NCBI RefSeq assembly: GCF_029227915.1
Contig: NC_079880.1
Location: 21,950,501-22,014,500 of the forward strand
From: Hydractinia symbiolongicarpus
Taxonomy: Eukaryota > Cnidaria > Hydrozoa > Anthoathecata > Hydractiniidae
Length of the DNA stretch: 64,000 nt
Direction: 5' to 3'
The first letter of the stretch is position 1; the number at the start of each line of letters is the position of its first letter. Shown here piece after piece: positions 32,870-43,503 of the stretch. Position numbers and translations under genes: made by a program. Under the pieces are notes generated by a model that made no database searches, was not told the DNA's origin, and saw nothing but the letters and a program-made list of their open reading frames with translations.

Positions 32870-35029
32870 TGCTTGGCTTAATAAATCCCGAAGTAGGACG
32901 TTTGCAGCCTTTGGTTATTTCAAGAAATTTTATGTTCAGAGTTGTTGCAAGCTTTAAGTTTAGAAAGGAAAACAGAAAATCTATTATAATCGCAAATAAT
33001 TTAATTAGAAAACGCAGGCTGTCTGTTTTTATACTCTCTCCTTTTAATTGAGGACCTTTTTGGAGTTGTATCAAAATTTTAACGTGACAGTATTTAAGGT
33101 TAAAACAAGCTTAGAGTTAATCCTTATAAAAGTGTTATACCGAAATTTCTCTGACGTAGAGCTTAAAAAATTACTTACTGTGTGTAAAGTAGCTACTCTT
33201 TTTTTAAAACATACCGCAGTAGCGAATTTTAAAGGCTAATTACCCAGTCGGTCTGTGCGAAACAATATACGTATAGACTGATTATAGTAACGTCGACGCA
33301 AGCGAAAGAAACCAAACTTTTACGGTATAGACAGGTTAAGAGGTTAGTAAGCCATTACTACCTGATTAATAACTTCAGAAAAGAAATTTAAACAATAAAA
33401 TGGAAATTGGCCCCATTTTTTTTAATAAAAAAATACACACTACTTTACAAAAATAGACGCTGTACCAACAAGTGCCGCTTATTATAAGAAGGTATATATA
33501 AAGCTAAAAAACACACCAGGTAGTCAAATCTGACAAAACAAATAAAACGGTATTGTGCGAACTAAAACATTATTAATTGTATTTTTATGTAAGAAAATTG
33601 TAAAAGAATGCATGTCCTGTAAGGACCTTAGAAATAGTCTACTTTGGGTCTAGATTTAGACATTGTTAAAACCTTGCATGTGCCGGGTTAAGATCTGGTT
33701 TCATATTTTTTGCACTAATAAGGAACATGTTATTACAACTTGTCGTCAATATAGTTTAATGTTGTAACTTGTGTTTGCTAGTTTTTTACGTAAGCCTTCT
33801 TTCTAAATCTGGAACGTTTAACGGGTAATCCATCTATAACTGATTTGTAACTTGTTATTAAATCGTGAATCAATGAAAATTTGAAAATCAAATTACATTA
33901 TGGCTTTACTTTAACGCGTTTTTATGCCTTGCACACGTTTTTTTAACCCTTAGACAATTGATGCCTCGGCAAGGCCAAAATACGGACATGCTGTCAACTA
34001 GCTGTAACCTGTGATCACACAACATTGAGATATGTAGGCCTCCATGACTTTTATCAAAGAGAATTAATTTGGGTGCTTAGATTCACTAACCTTAAGGTAG
34101 GAGTTGACCAGGAATCAAGTGAGGCTAAAACATCGGTACACGGAATTTTTTGGCCCTGCATAACCTTTAAATTGAGAGTGGGTGTTTCTCTAAAGAATTG
34201 TTTCAGCTCAAAATGTCTCTTGGTAGATATTATAGCATGCTAAGTGCAGCATAGGTTTATAGGATAAAACACAAAGTCGCAAAAAAGTTAATTAGGAACG
34301 TACACGTGAGTCTGTATTTATAATTTCCGCATTTAGTTAAGTACCTTTTTTGGAGTCATATCAAACGTTATAAAGCCGACAGAATTAATGGTTAAATTGC
34401 TTAAAGTTCAAGCTAATACATGTATTATACAGAAATTTCTGTGAGTTAAAACTTAATAAGATTCTATTCTTTCTTCAGTGCGAATATTAAATTATTTTCC
34501 GGCCTAAATCGGGGAAGGATCTTCTCTAAAATATTGTTTTTGCCCAATGTCCACGATTGTATAGCTAGTATTATGAAGTTTTGTTTGTTTCTTCATTCTA
34601 AAGTTCATGCAATAAAATGCCCGCATTGTTAACTGAAGTGCTAACGTGTATAATTTATCAATTTAAGATTCCGTCCGATTTTTTTCTTGATATATTTCAG
34701 TCCTAAAATATACATGATGCGTATTAACAAACAGGACGCATCAATCAATGCACTGGCTGTAGGCAAAAATCGTAATTCAATGTTGCATTCATACTTGAGG
34801 ATCCATACTTGCGTTTAATTACAGAAAACAGAATTTGTTGAGTATATCATTTTCTTCTGTTATACGATAATACAGCAAAAGTAAAATAATGAATAATCAT
34901 TATTTCTGGTTTCTGCGTTTTTTTGAACAAATTCGCGTGCAAAACTTTTTGACACTGTTAATAATAAGAGATGCCGCACTTTAAAGACAATATTAGTGAA
35001 AGCTTCTACGTTTTTTTTACATCGTAACT
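32870..35029. other. No gene recognised
   Basis: Over 2 kb of AT-rich DNA downstream of the intact MFS gene. Frames at 33048-33239 and 34025-34243 (+) show no family pattern. Confidence 0.5.
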
Positions 35030-36337
35030 TTATACAACTACAACTGGATGCATTAAATCACGCTTAAACAAGAAAATAAACAATAATAATAACAGATTTA
35101 TGATTAAAAATATAAGTATACATTCATATTTTAAAAACGCAAGAGAAAACAATGCACCTAACATACTTCCTATTAACTTCAGTATCATTCGTATGCTTTC
35201 AAGATAACTTTGATGCTTGGAAGAAACGAGTTTTGAAAATACAATAACAGTAAATAGCAATTCGCCCATTTGGAACATACTATCAATGACAGCGTATAAC
35301 ACCAACAAAACGATTTTAGTGCTGAAACTGAGATGAAAACAAACCATTATATATTGGAAAACCAATATTGTGATGACGGAAATCTGACTTAAAACTCCAA
35401 TCCAGTAAACAGCTACATCCCCGATTTTTATTTTGATACTTACGATACAGATTAATATCATACCGATACAGCCAGCAGAAAGAGCAATAGTAACAGTCTC
35501 ATATGACATCGACAGCACGTCCAACACAAGAACTGCAAAATTTCGAGCAAGTGCTACACAAACAAGGACACAAAGAAATGTCATAGTAAACAAAAACAAT
35601 ATTAGTTTTGATTTTAAGGCTTTTTTCAGAGGGTTTTCTCCATCACGGGTCAATGCGTTCTGATTTGATGAAGGTGCTTTGTTGATGGATAAAGCTTCCT
35701 TTAAATCATATTCCCTTGATAGATCATGAGCAAAGCATACAACGCACAACTGTATCAAAACAGTAAAAGCGAAAAGAATAACACCAGAGATATTTCCATA
35801 TGCAATTTGTTGCCCACCAATACGAAAATTGATTCCTGCGAATGGAAGGACGGCACAAGGTCCAAGCATAAATCCAATTGACGACGAAAAGGTTAAATAG
35901 GCGATTTTGCTTTGTAAGTCCTTGGGAGAAAATGATCTTGCTGTTTCCCCTATGATTAACGGTCTTAATATAATGACGCCGCCATTAAGAAGTTTTCCAA
36001 CGAGAGGATAGAGTGGAGACCACGAAATAACGTAAAATATACTTCCCAACATTGTTAAAAAATTCAAAATAATCATAATTATTTTGATACGTCTTGTTTT
36101 GTCAGCAAATTTTGCAAACACAGAAGACAGCAACATGGGTAGAATATAAATTGCCAAGTTGATTAATCCGAAATAAAAACCGGGTTGTTTTGTTTTAATG
36201 AGTGTGGTCAAGTAGATCCATAGCGTTGCTGAGTTCGCACCTTTTTCAAACTCTGCTAACCAAAAAATTCCCATGTAAACAAAGAAAGTTGTTTTGCGTT
36301 TTTTCTCCCAAGATTTAATATCAACCAAATCTTCCAT
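35030..36337 (-). CDS. MFS transporter, MFSD8/CLN7-like, intact single exon
   Basis: I chose the ATG complementary to 36335-36337 (MEDLVDIKSWEKKRKTTFFV) because both broken paralogues begin at the same point. It gives 435 residues and an uninterrupted frame to TAA at 35030. Residues about 17-30, 56-72, 86-104, 112-130 and 147-168 are hydrophobic. FAKFADKTRRIK (about 74-85) is the MFS loop 2-3 signature and SSIGFMLGPCAVLP (about 152-165) resembles the TM5 motif. A polar loop (about 215-257) separates the halves, and about six further hydrophobic segments follow up to SIRMILKLIGSMLGALFSLA. MFSD8-type proteins sit in lysosomal or other membranes; the substrate here is unknown. The lack of introns and two neighbouring broken copies suggest retroposition or local duplication. 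An SLC46-like assignment is the alternative. Confidence 0.75.
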   Translation of the reverse strand: MEDLVDIKSWEKKRKTTFFVYMGIFWLAEFEKGANSATLWIYLTTLIKTKQPGFYFGLINLAIYILPMLLSSVFAKFADKTRRIKIIMIILNFLTMLGSIFYVISWSPLYPLVGKLLNGGVIILRPLIIGETARSFSPKDLQSKIAYLTFSSSIGFMLGPCAVLPFAGINFRIGGQQIAYGNISGVILFAFTVLIQLCVVCFAHDLSREYDLKEALSINKAPSSNQNALTRDGENPLKKALKSKLILFLFTMTFLCVLVCVALARNFAVLVLDVLSMSYETVTIALSAGCIGMILICIVSIKIKIGDVAVYWIGVLSQISVITILVFQYIMVCFHLSFSTKIVLLVLYAVIDSMFQMGELLFTVIVFSKLVSSKHQSYLESIRMILKLIGSMLGALFSLAFLKYECILIFLIINLLLLLFIFLFKRDLMHPVVVV

Positions 36338-36414
36338 TATGTCTGCACACTTTATAGATGCCAAAGTTGTTTTGTGCTGCTGTTTTCAAGAAGAATCTTG
36401 ATCTGCTACTAAAA

Positions 36415-36424
36415 CTTATATATA
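36415..36424 (-). promoter_or_regulatory. Possible TATA box of the intact MFS gene
   Basis: On the minus strand TATATATAAG lies about 78 bases upstream of the ATG, leaving room for a start site and a short 5' UTR. It is only a sequence match in AT-rich DNA. Confidence 0.3.
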
Positions 36425-36911
36425 CTAATCCAACGTTGTTTGCGCATTGTTTGTAGTAAGGCTCATTAAAATCACAAAGGTTATAATGATAATTATAACA
36501 ATAATGGTATTTAAAATCTTTACTGTTTTGACGTTAACGGGCACTAATTATATTCTAGAGATCAACTATTCAGCTTAAGTTAATACAAAATATGTTTCTT
36601 TACTTTCAAATGCCTTAATTTGACATTTCCAACTATCTACCAAGTTAGATCTCAGTCATTTAAGTCACGAAAAACATCTGCATTTGGATGAAAAGTAAAA
36701 TACAACATGTTCGATCAGCTTAAGGAAAGAAGATTCTTTTCGAACGCAATTAAACATCCTTAAAGTTCTATTCAGAAAGTTCAAAAATTTGCCGTTTATG
36801 AAATGGTTAAATTTGTTGTGAAATTATACGAGCAACCATCACAAATAAATGAAGAAAATGTAAAGGCAACACATCAAACTTGTTTTTAGACAAGATAGTT
36901 GACGATGATTA
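36425..36911. other. No gene recognised; upstream region of the intact MFS gene
   Basis: AT-rich sequence between two MFS paralogues. Confidence 0.5.
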
Positions 36912-37330
36912 GTTGATCCTTGGGAGAATATGATCTTGCTGTTTCCCCTATGATTAACAGTCTTAATATAATAACACCGCCATTAAGAATTTCCCAAAAA
37001 AAGGAAAGAGCGGAGACGACAAGATAACGTATAATATACTTCCTAACATTGTTAAAAAGTTTAAAATAATGATGATGAGTTTTATGCGTCTTGTTTTGTC
37101 GGCATGTTTTGCTATCACAGAAGACAACAACGTAGATAGAATATAAATTGCCACGTTGATTAATCCATAGTAGACATCTTCTCGTTTAGTTTTAATAACT
37201 TTCGTCAAGTAGATCCATAGCGTAGCTGTGTTGGCACTTTTTTTCGAATTCTGCTAATAAGGCCCATGTAAACTAGAAAAGTTGTTTTGCGTTATTTCTC
37301 CCTAGACTTAATATCAACCAAATTTGTCAT
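36912..37330 (-). pseudogene. MFS transporter pseudogene, 3'-truncated paralogue
   Basis: The ATG complementary to 37328-37330 begins MTNLVDIKSREK and meets an in-frame TAA. After a frameshift near 37205 the frame reads TKVIKTKREDVYYGLINVAI and ILSTLLSSVIAKHADKTRRI, then GKFLMAVLLY. The alignment to the intact gene stops near its residue 145 (CTTGGGAGAATATGATCTTG). The 5' flank also resembles that of the intact gene, which favours DNA duplication over retroposition. Confidence 0.75.
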
Positions 37331-38435
37331 GATCTCTACACACTCTACAGATTCCGGAGTTGTTTCTGACTTTGATTTGCAAAAACAATCTAAAACTGAT
37401 GTATGCTGTGACGTTGTATAGTGCATTTAAATGTTTTAATAATGATATTAAATGGCATTTGTATTTTTATTTGTATTTACTTGCGGTGTCGTCGTGTTTA
37501 ACATTCAATCACCTTGTGACTGTTAAAAAACACGTGTGTTGCATCATCTCTATGATTAAATGAAGTATGAAGAGATAAAATATACATTCTTTTTTAGTTT
37601 AACTTGAAGAAGTTTACTTAGAACATTACTATACTCTACTACTCTATAAGCGTATCCGTTACTTGTACATCCTTATACCGTGATTTAAAGATTACATTGT
37701 TATACGTGTTTAGTAAGTATTTTAGTAGATTTTACTTCGAACGATTTGTAATATATTATTTATTTTAGGTTATGATTTTTGTACAATGTAAGTTATTGCT
37801 TATAACAAACATATCATCAAGATGATGTCTATCAAGCCTGTCTACGGCTGACTAGATCTGTCCCGCAGTCACAGCTAGTCATCCGAAGTTTATATTTATA
37901 TATAAATGTATATAATATATTTAATCTTAATAGACCTATTTCCATATCAATTTCTGTTTCGCGAAATATACTTACCAAAATACCAATTAACACGAAAACA
38001 AGACTAGTTGTGACTAAATTTTAATTGACAGGAAAGTAGTGCAGATATGGCTTGTTTACTTGCATTGTATGTAAAATTAGTTTGTTTCACAATCTAATTA
38101 TTGATTTATTATTAAAACATAAAGAAGTATTTTTAAAGTTTTTACATCGAAAGATGTACAATACATTTTCGGTATTTTACTCTAAATTTTGCTTTGCTGT
38201 TCTTATTATCAAGAAACATGCTTATAATATATCATTTTTCTATTTGCCGTAAATACATCACTAGTGAAAACCCCTGTGAAATAGTCAAACAAAAACTTAA
38301 GATACATTTCAAATATTTTTGTTGTCCGTGCTAACGAATTAACTAATTCATGTCGTTAAAATTGATAGGAAAGCTAGCAAATTTGAAGTGATGAATATTG
38401 GATTGATTTGAAGATAAAAAGCAACGTGTTATATA
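37331..38435. other. No gene recognised
   Basis: AT-rich DNA between the MFS cluster and the TIR element. ATGATGTCTATCAAGCCTGT and TACGGCTGACTAGATCTGTC (37820-37863) may be a small hairpin repeat. Confidence 0.5.
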
Positions 38436-38609
38436 CAGTATTCTCTCCAATTAAGGGACACTCTAAAAGCAGGACACCTCTGATTAGCGGACACTTCGGT
38501 CATACACCGGCCGGTTTCTTGTCAAAGTGTCATATAGCAAATATGGCTTTTTTTCTCTCCAATTAGCGGACAGTTAAAAGAAAATCAAAAGCGAGCAAAG
38601 AAAAATGGA

Positions 38610-41600
38610 CAAAAATGAATCGTTTAGATGAAGTAGATTGGAAACTAAGCTCCCTAGAAGAATGTGTAGTTGGATATATTCAAAAAAAGTCTGAAATATA
38701 GAATGGATTTCATCTGATGACGATGACGAAGATAGTGATAATTCTGTGCTTAAAAAAAATAAAGAAAAAGATAGGTTCTATTGCCACAACGGTAACGATG
38801 CTTGACGAGCTTATAAAACTAAACGATCTCAATAGAGAGGAAATAGAAACCATTACCTCCGTTGAGGAGAGACTAGAGATTGTCAAGATAAATAGCAGAA
38901 AACAACAGTCAAGGTTGTAAATGAAGCTTATCCTAAGATCGAGTTTTGGAGAAGTCATTTATTTCTTTTACCAGCAGCTGGTGCAGAAAAGAGGTTTATT
39001 CGTGAAATAACCAAACCTATAAACCATTGGTTAGATAAATGACCTTTGAAAGACATATCTCTAAAAGCAATTATGGTGATGCCTGCCTTATTTCTTTTCA
39101 AAAACCATCAAAGAAATCAAAAGCCAAAGATCATCTGATATCTCTTGACCGTAGACTGATCCTTTGGGAAAATGGAAATTTAGATGAGCTGCTATCTGAA
39201 GCTGAAACTATACAAAAACAACTCACTGCTAAACCAAACAAGAAGTCCAACATAAAAAATATCTTTAAAAAATTGTAAAGAAGATGCAGAAAGGAAACGT
39301 AAACAGGACCATAAAACTCCTCACAAATAACATAACGCGAAAAATATCCAAGTTGGAAAAAGGTATATGCGGATGTACTCCTTACTGACACTCCTGAAAA
39401 GGTGCATCCAATACGTTTTGAAGAAATCGATCTGGGTTCTGTCAGACTAGCAGCAAGTAGAACAAACGAAGGAGCGGAACCATCTGGTTTGGATGGTGAA
39501 GGTTGCCGTCGTATACCTTATCGGTAAATAAATTCAGCAAATAATTTTTAGCTAGGTGACTAATTTTTTTTGCCAACTAAAATTTTTGCCGACTTTTTTA
39601 CGGACGAAAATTTTTTGCCTACCACCTTTTTTGCCGTTTTTTCTTCATTGGTCTAATTTTTATCAGTTGTATCCAATTATTCTTGAAATTGTAAAATTAA
39701 AAACGTAAAATTTTTTATATCCCATAAACATTTTTGTTGTTGTTGTTGTTTTTTAAAAAAACCTTCAAAATCCAAACTTTCTTAATCATTTTTGTCCGGA
39801 AATTGGTCGGCAAAAAGTAACTAAAAAATTTAGTCAGCAAAAAGTGACTAAATTTTACTGATAAGGTACTTACATCTAAAACGTTCGATCAAGATTCGAT
39901 CGACTTACGTGGACCCGTAGCCAAACTCGCAAAATTACTTTGCATTGAGTTACATTCAAAAGAATCAATCGAGGCGTTCATTTCATGTAGATTGATACCC
40001 TTGAACAGAAATCCGGGCGTCCGTCCGATCGGTGTAAGTGAAGTGCTGAGAAGAATTGTAGGAAAATCAATCGCATGAATTGTCAAATCGGAAGTTAAAG
40101 CCAGCGTTTGTCCACTTCAAGTGTGTGCAGGCCATGAAGCAAGAAGTGAAGCGGCAGTACACGCTATAAGAAGTATATTCTCTGACGACGAATGTAAAGC
40201 AGTATTGTTAATTGACGCAGTGAATGCTTTCAACTGCATCAATCGTGAGGCATTTATGCATAATGTGAAGTTGATATGTCCTGGGAAATTGTTATGTATT
40301 CACGTCAAGACTGTTTATCATTGGAGGCGTTGAGCTCGAGTCGTCCGGAGAAACAACGCAAGGGGACCCAATAGCTATGCTAATATATGCCATCGCTATC
40401 ACTTCCTTCATTCTCATAACAGTTGTGGAGGTAGAATCAACAAATCAAGACGCAAAAACTGTAGGGTCTGCCGACGATTTAGCTGCTGCAGGAAGGCCTT
40501 AAAGTCTGTCTGGAGTATCATCGAAAAGAGAGGACCATCATTTGGTTATTTCCAACAAGCAACAAAAACGTTTGTGATTGTGAAGCCAAAATTAGAAGAA
40601 AAAGCGAAGTCTATATTCAAACAAAAAAACTTTGAAACCACTTTTAAAGAAAAAACACCTTGGTGCAGTTATTGGACACATTGACTTCAAAAACGAATTC
40701 ATAAGGAAGAAAGTAAACGATTGGATTGACGAAATGACGACCGTATCCAAAATTGCGAAGTTTGCTCCGCAGGAAGAATACTGTTGTTTTACAAGAGGAT
40801 ATAAACACAAGTTAGTGTACTTTCTGAAAATCTTGCCGGATTTTAGTCACCATCTCAAGCAAGTGGATGATGACATCAAAACTGACAAAATGGTACTGAC
40901 TGATGGTACTGACGGAAGACATGAGGAACCTTTTCTCGTTACCGCCAAGTATGGGCGGTATGGGTATACCGATTTTCGAACAACAGTCAATCATTGAATG
41001 CTCCAAATCGATCAAGTTACTGAACAACTCACTGGTTTAATTGTAAACCACGAAAGGAGATCAATCATCGACGCAGAAGCTTAATCAATGATTACAGCGG
41101 GAATCAAAAGTTTAAAAGCGAATGAAGCAACAGGAAAAAGGCAGAGTTAGCGGGCCAAATGTCTGATGAAGGCAGACAATGAAACGAAATCATTTTAGAA
41201 AAAGGTACTGTGATACGGAAAGCAGATCGATCGACTTCCAGACAACTGTTTTTGTGGTAAAATATTCGATATCCAGCATGCAATTTATGCAAAAAAGGGG
41301 GATTCGTGACCCTTCCACACAACAAAGTCAGGGATATTACAGCGGAGCTCCTATCAGAAGTATACAAAGATGTACGCAAAGAATCAACGTTACAAAACAT
41401 AACTGGAGAACTGATTGAAAGTTGATATGACTCGGATGAAGCCATACTCGACATCAGTGCACGAGGCTTCTGGATACAAGCTCAAAAGGCATTTTTTGAT
41501 ATTAGGGTTTTAACCCTCTAGCCTAAAAATATGTAAACCAGAGCCTTAAAAATGCATTCGAGATGAACAAAAATGGGGAAAAAGCGGGCATATAACGACC

Positions 41601-41886
41601 ATTGCAGTGTGAACGAGGAAGTTTCACACTATTGTTTTCAATACGCACGGAGGAAAGCAAGAGAATGTCAGTCATTTTCTCAACGACTTGGCGAAATGAT
41701 TTCGGAGAAAAGGAAGGTTCGAATGTTAACAGCAATCAACTGGATAAATGGAAAAATATCTTTTGGTCTGTTTAAATGCATTATAATGCGCATACGAGGT
41801 TCTATATCGTTGTCATCAACTAAAATCGAAATAATTGAAGGTCACGGGGACATTGACACGTATGAAAAATTTACGAACATTATGTA
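38610..41886 (+). pseudogene. Reverse transcriptase gene of a cnidarian-type retroelement, decayed
   Basis: Frames shift many times but the order is clear. WRSHLFLLPAAGAEKRFIRE and SKAKDHLISLDRRLILWENG lie around 38950-39180. HPIRFEEIDLGSVRLA and EPSGLDGEGCRRI run to 39515. After the inserted MITE come LTSKTF, PLNRNPGVRPIGVSEVLRRI and CAGHEARSEAAVHAI. RT motif A is VLLIDAVNAFNCINR (about 40205-40240), motif B GETTQGDPIAM (about 40347-40380) and motif C SADDLAAAG (about 40467-40493). Thumb-like HLGAVIGHIDFKNEF, FAPQEEYCCFTRGYKHKLVY and TAKYGRYG-to-GIPIFEQQSII follow. The C-terminus DISARGFWIQAQKAFFDIRV (about 41450-41512) and SQRLGEMISEKRKV resembles a PD-(D/E)XK-type nuclease domain. The catalytic motif C is ADD. 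At least eight stops or shifts make it inactive. Unlike the element at 8.9-11.3 kb, no USP domain follows. Confidence 0.75.
39516..39866. mobile_element. MITE inserted in the RT gene, 351 bp with TA duplication
   Basis: The ends CCTTATCGGTAAAT and, reversed, CCTTATCAGTAAAAT are inverted repeats, and inner GCCAACTAAAATTTTTGCCG versus CGGCAAAAAGTAACTAAAAA continue the symmetry. TA flanks both ends. Removing it together with one TA joins the two halves of the RT frame directly (GCRRI to LTSKTF), which fixes the insertion boundaries. Confidence 0.75.
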
Positions 41887-42280
41887 GAAAAAACAAAGAA
41901 AGCAAACAAACATATATATACATATATAATTTTAATTTATGGTATAGTTAATTTAATGCAATTCTGCATGGTATGTAAATAATTTTATAACGAAATAAAC
42001 TTTCGTTTCGAATAAAAACAACAATTAATCTAAGACTTTTTAAGATAAAATCTTTAATTATTTACCAGCATTTGTTAAAATTTGTTTGAAAGACTTTAAA
42101 GATATGAAATTTTGGTTCGTTATCATTATGTTAATATTATATATAATAATATTATATATATATTCCTTTGTGATACAAAAATCGACTTTATTCGCTAACT
42201 TACGGCTTAAAATGTTAAACTTTACAAGGCGGACACTTTGGTCATACATCGATTGTGTCCGCTAATTGGAGAGTAGACTG

Positions 42281-42902
42281 TATTGTTTAAGTATTGGTGC
42301 ATTCCTTGGTTTGTAATATCAAATGTGCTAATTTCATACTCCCGATGTGACCATTAAGGTATAAAAGAAGAGGGGATACAACTTCTGTAGAGCTATTGAA
42401 ATCATGCCTGATCCAAAAACCGGTGCCGCATTGAATGAGAACGAACTCAACTTTAAATTTGCCCGCGGGAAGTTAGCTCGATTGTTTAAAAACAAATTGT
42501 GATTGGCCAATTTGGACCAACTGTCAATCAATTTAATTCATGTAAATATTCGCCAAGTGTTGTGTGCAGATTTTTTTAGCTAAATTTTAAAAAAAATACT
42601 TATCAGCAAAATATTTTTAAAAGGTGCAGTAGCTAACAAAAACTACGAGCACAGTCCTTATAAATTAGTAACAAATAAGTAAAAAAGAAAGTTTGTCTGT
42701 TACATATTTAATCACACACAAATGTTAACAAAAATCTTCCCCCCAATCTTTAGTACATCACTCTATAACAACGTTTCTTTCTTCACTCTATGTTCACATT
42801 AAACATTAAACATTTCACATTCCATATCTTTTTTTTCAAGGCTAACTAAGACATGTTAATTTCAGATGCTTTCTAAAATATCATGCTTTTTTCTTGCAAT
42901 AA
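42281..42902. other. No gene recognised
   Basis: AT-rich spacer between the pogo-like unit and the Harbinger element. Confidence 0.5.
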
Positions 42903-43503
42903 GGTTAAAATACACGGTAAGTTTAAACAGACCGTTAAAATGTATGATAAAAAAAAACTTACCGTGTAAACAGCAAAGATGTACAACTTTTTTCAGTTTG
43001 ATAAGTTTTTTTAAAAGTTGGACATGTTTAACTTTTGCAAAGTTTTTTCTATTGAAATTAACAGAATAATTAATGAGCTATTGTTAAACTAAAGAATCGA
43101 GCATATATTTTCGGTTTCTAACCAGTAGTCCGCTTTTTTTCTTCTACGATTACCCCTTCCACTTTCAACACCTGGGGAACAATAAAGAGTTAATTGTTTG
43201 TTATTCAACCTTGTTCAAGTCGGGGTTTTGGTCCTTTTAAAAGCCAGTAGTTCTCCTCCTAAAGTGGCATGTTTAAGACATAATAAAGACTAAAATACAT
43301 GGTAAGTTTAAACAGACCGTTAAAATGTATGATAAAAAAACTTACCGTGTAAACAACAAAGATGTGCAGCTTTTTTCGGTTTTATAAGTTTTTTTAAAAG
43401 TTGGACATGTTCAACTTTTGCTAAGTTTTTTCTATTGAAATTAACAGAATACTTCAGAAGCTCTTGCTTAAACTAAAGATTTAAGCATATTTTCGGTTTC
43501 TAA
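42903..43503 (+). repeat. Two direct copies of the Harbinger left terminal region
   Basis: About 215 bp from 42906 (TAAAATACACGGTAAGTTTA ... ATTTTCGGTTTCTAA) is repeated from 43291 with a few per cent change. Each copy contains an internal inverted repeat (ACGGTAAGTTTAAAC and AAACTTACCGTGT) of about 45 bp span. Confidence 0.75.

Larger units (their letters stand above)
38436..42280. mobile_element. 3.85-kb unit bounded by pogo-like TIRs and TA dinucleotides
   Basis: The left end CAGTATTCTCTCCAATTAAG and the right end (reverse complement) CAGTCTACTCTCCAATTAGC continue into GGGACAC or GGACAC. They match at 22 of 26 positions. TA flanks both sides (38434-38435 and 42281-42282), as in Tc1/mariner/pogo elements. 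Subterminal GCGGACACTTCGGTCATACA (left) and GCGGACACTTTGGTCATACA (right) occur in the same direct orientation, and another CTCTCCAATTAGCGGACAG lies at 38559. No pogo transposase is visible inside; instead the interior is the RT gene at 38610-41886. Confidence 0.65.

Noticed and set aside
41104-41454. Minus-strand frame of 116 codons
   Set aside because: Antisense of the C-terminal part of the RT gene on the plus strand.
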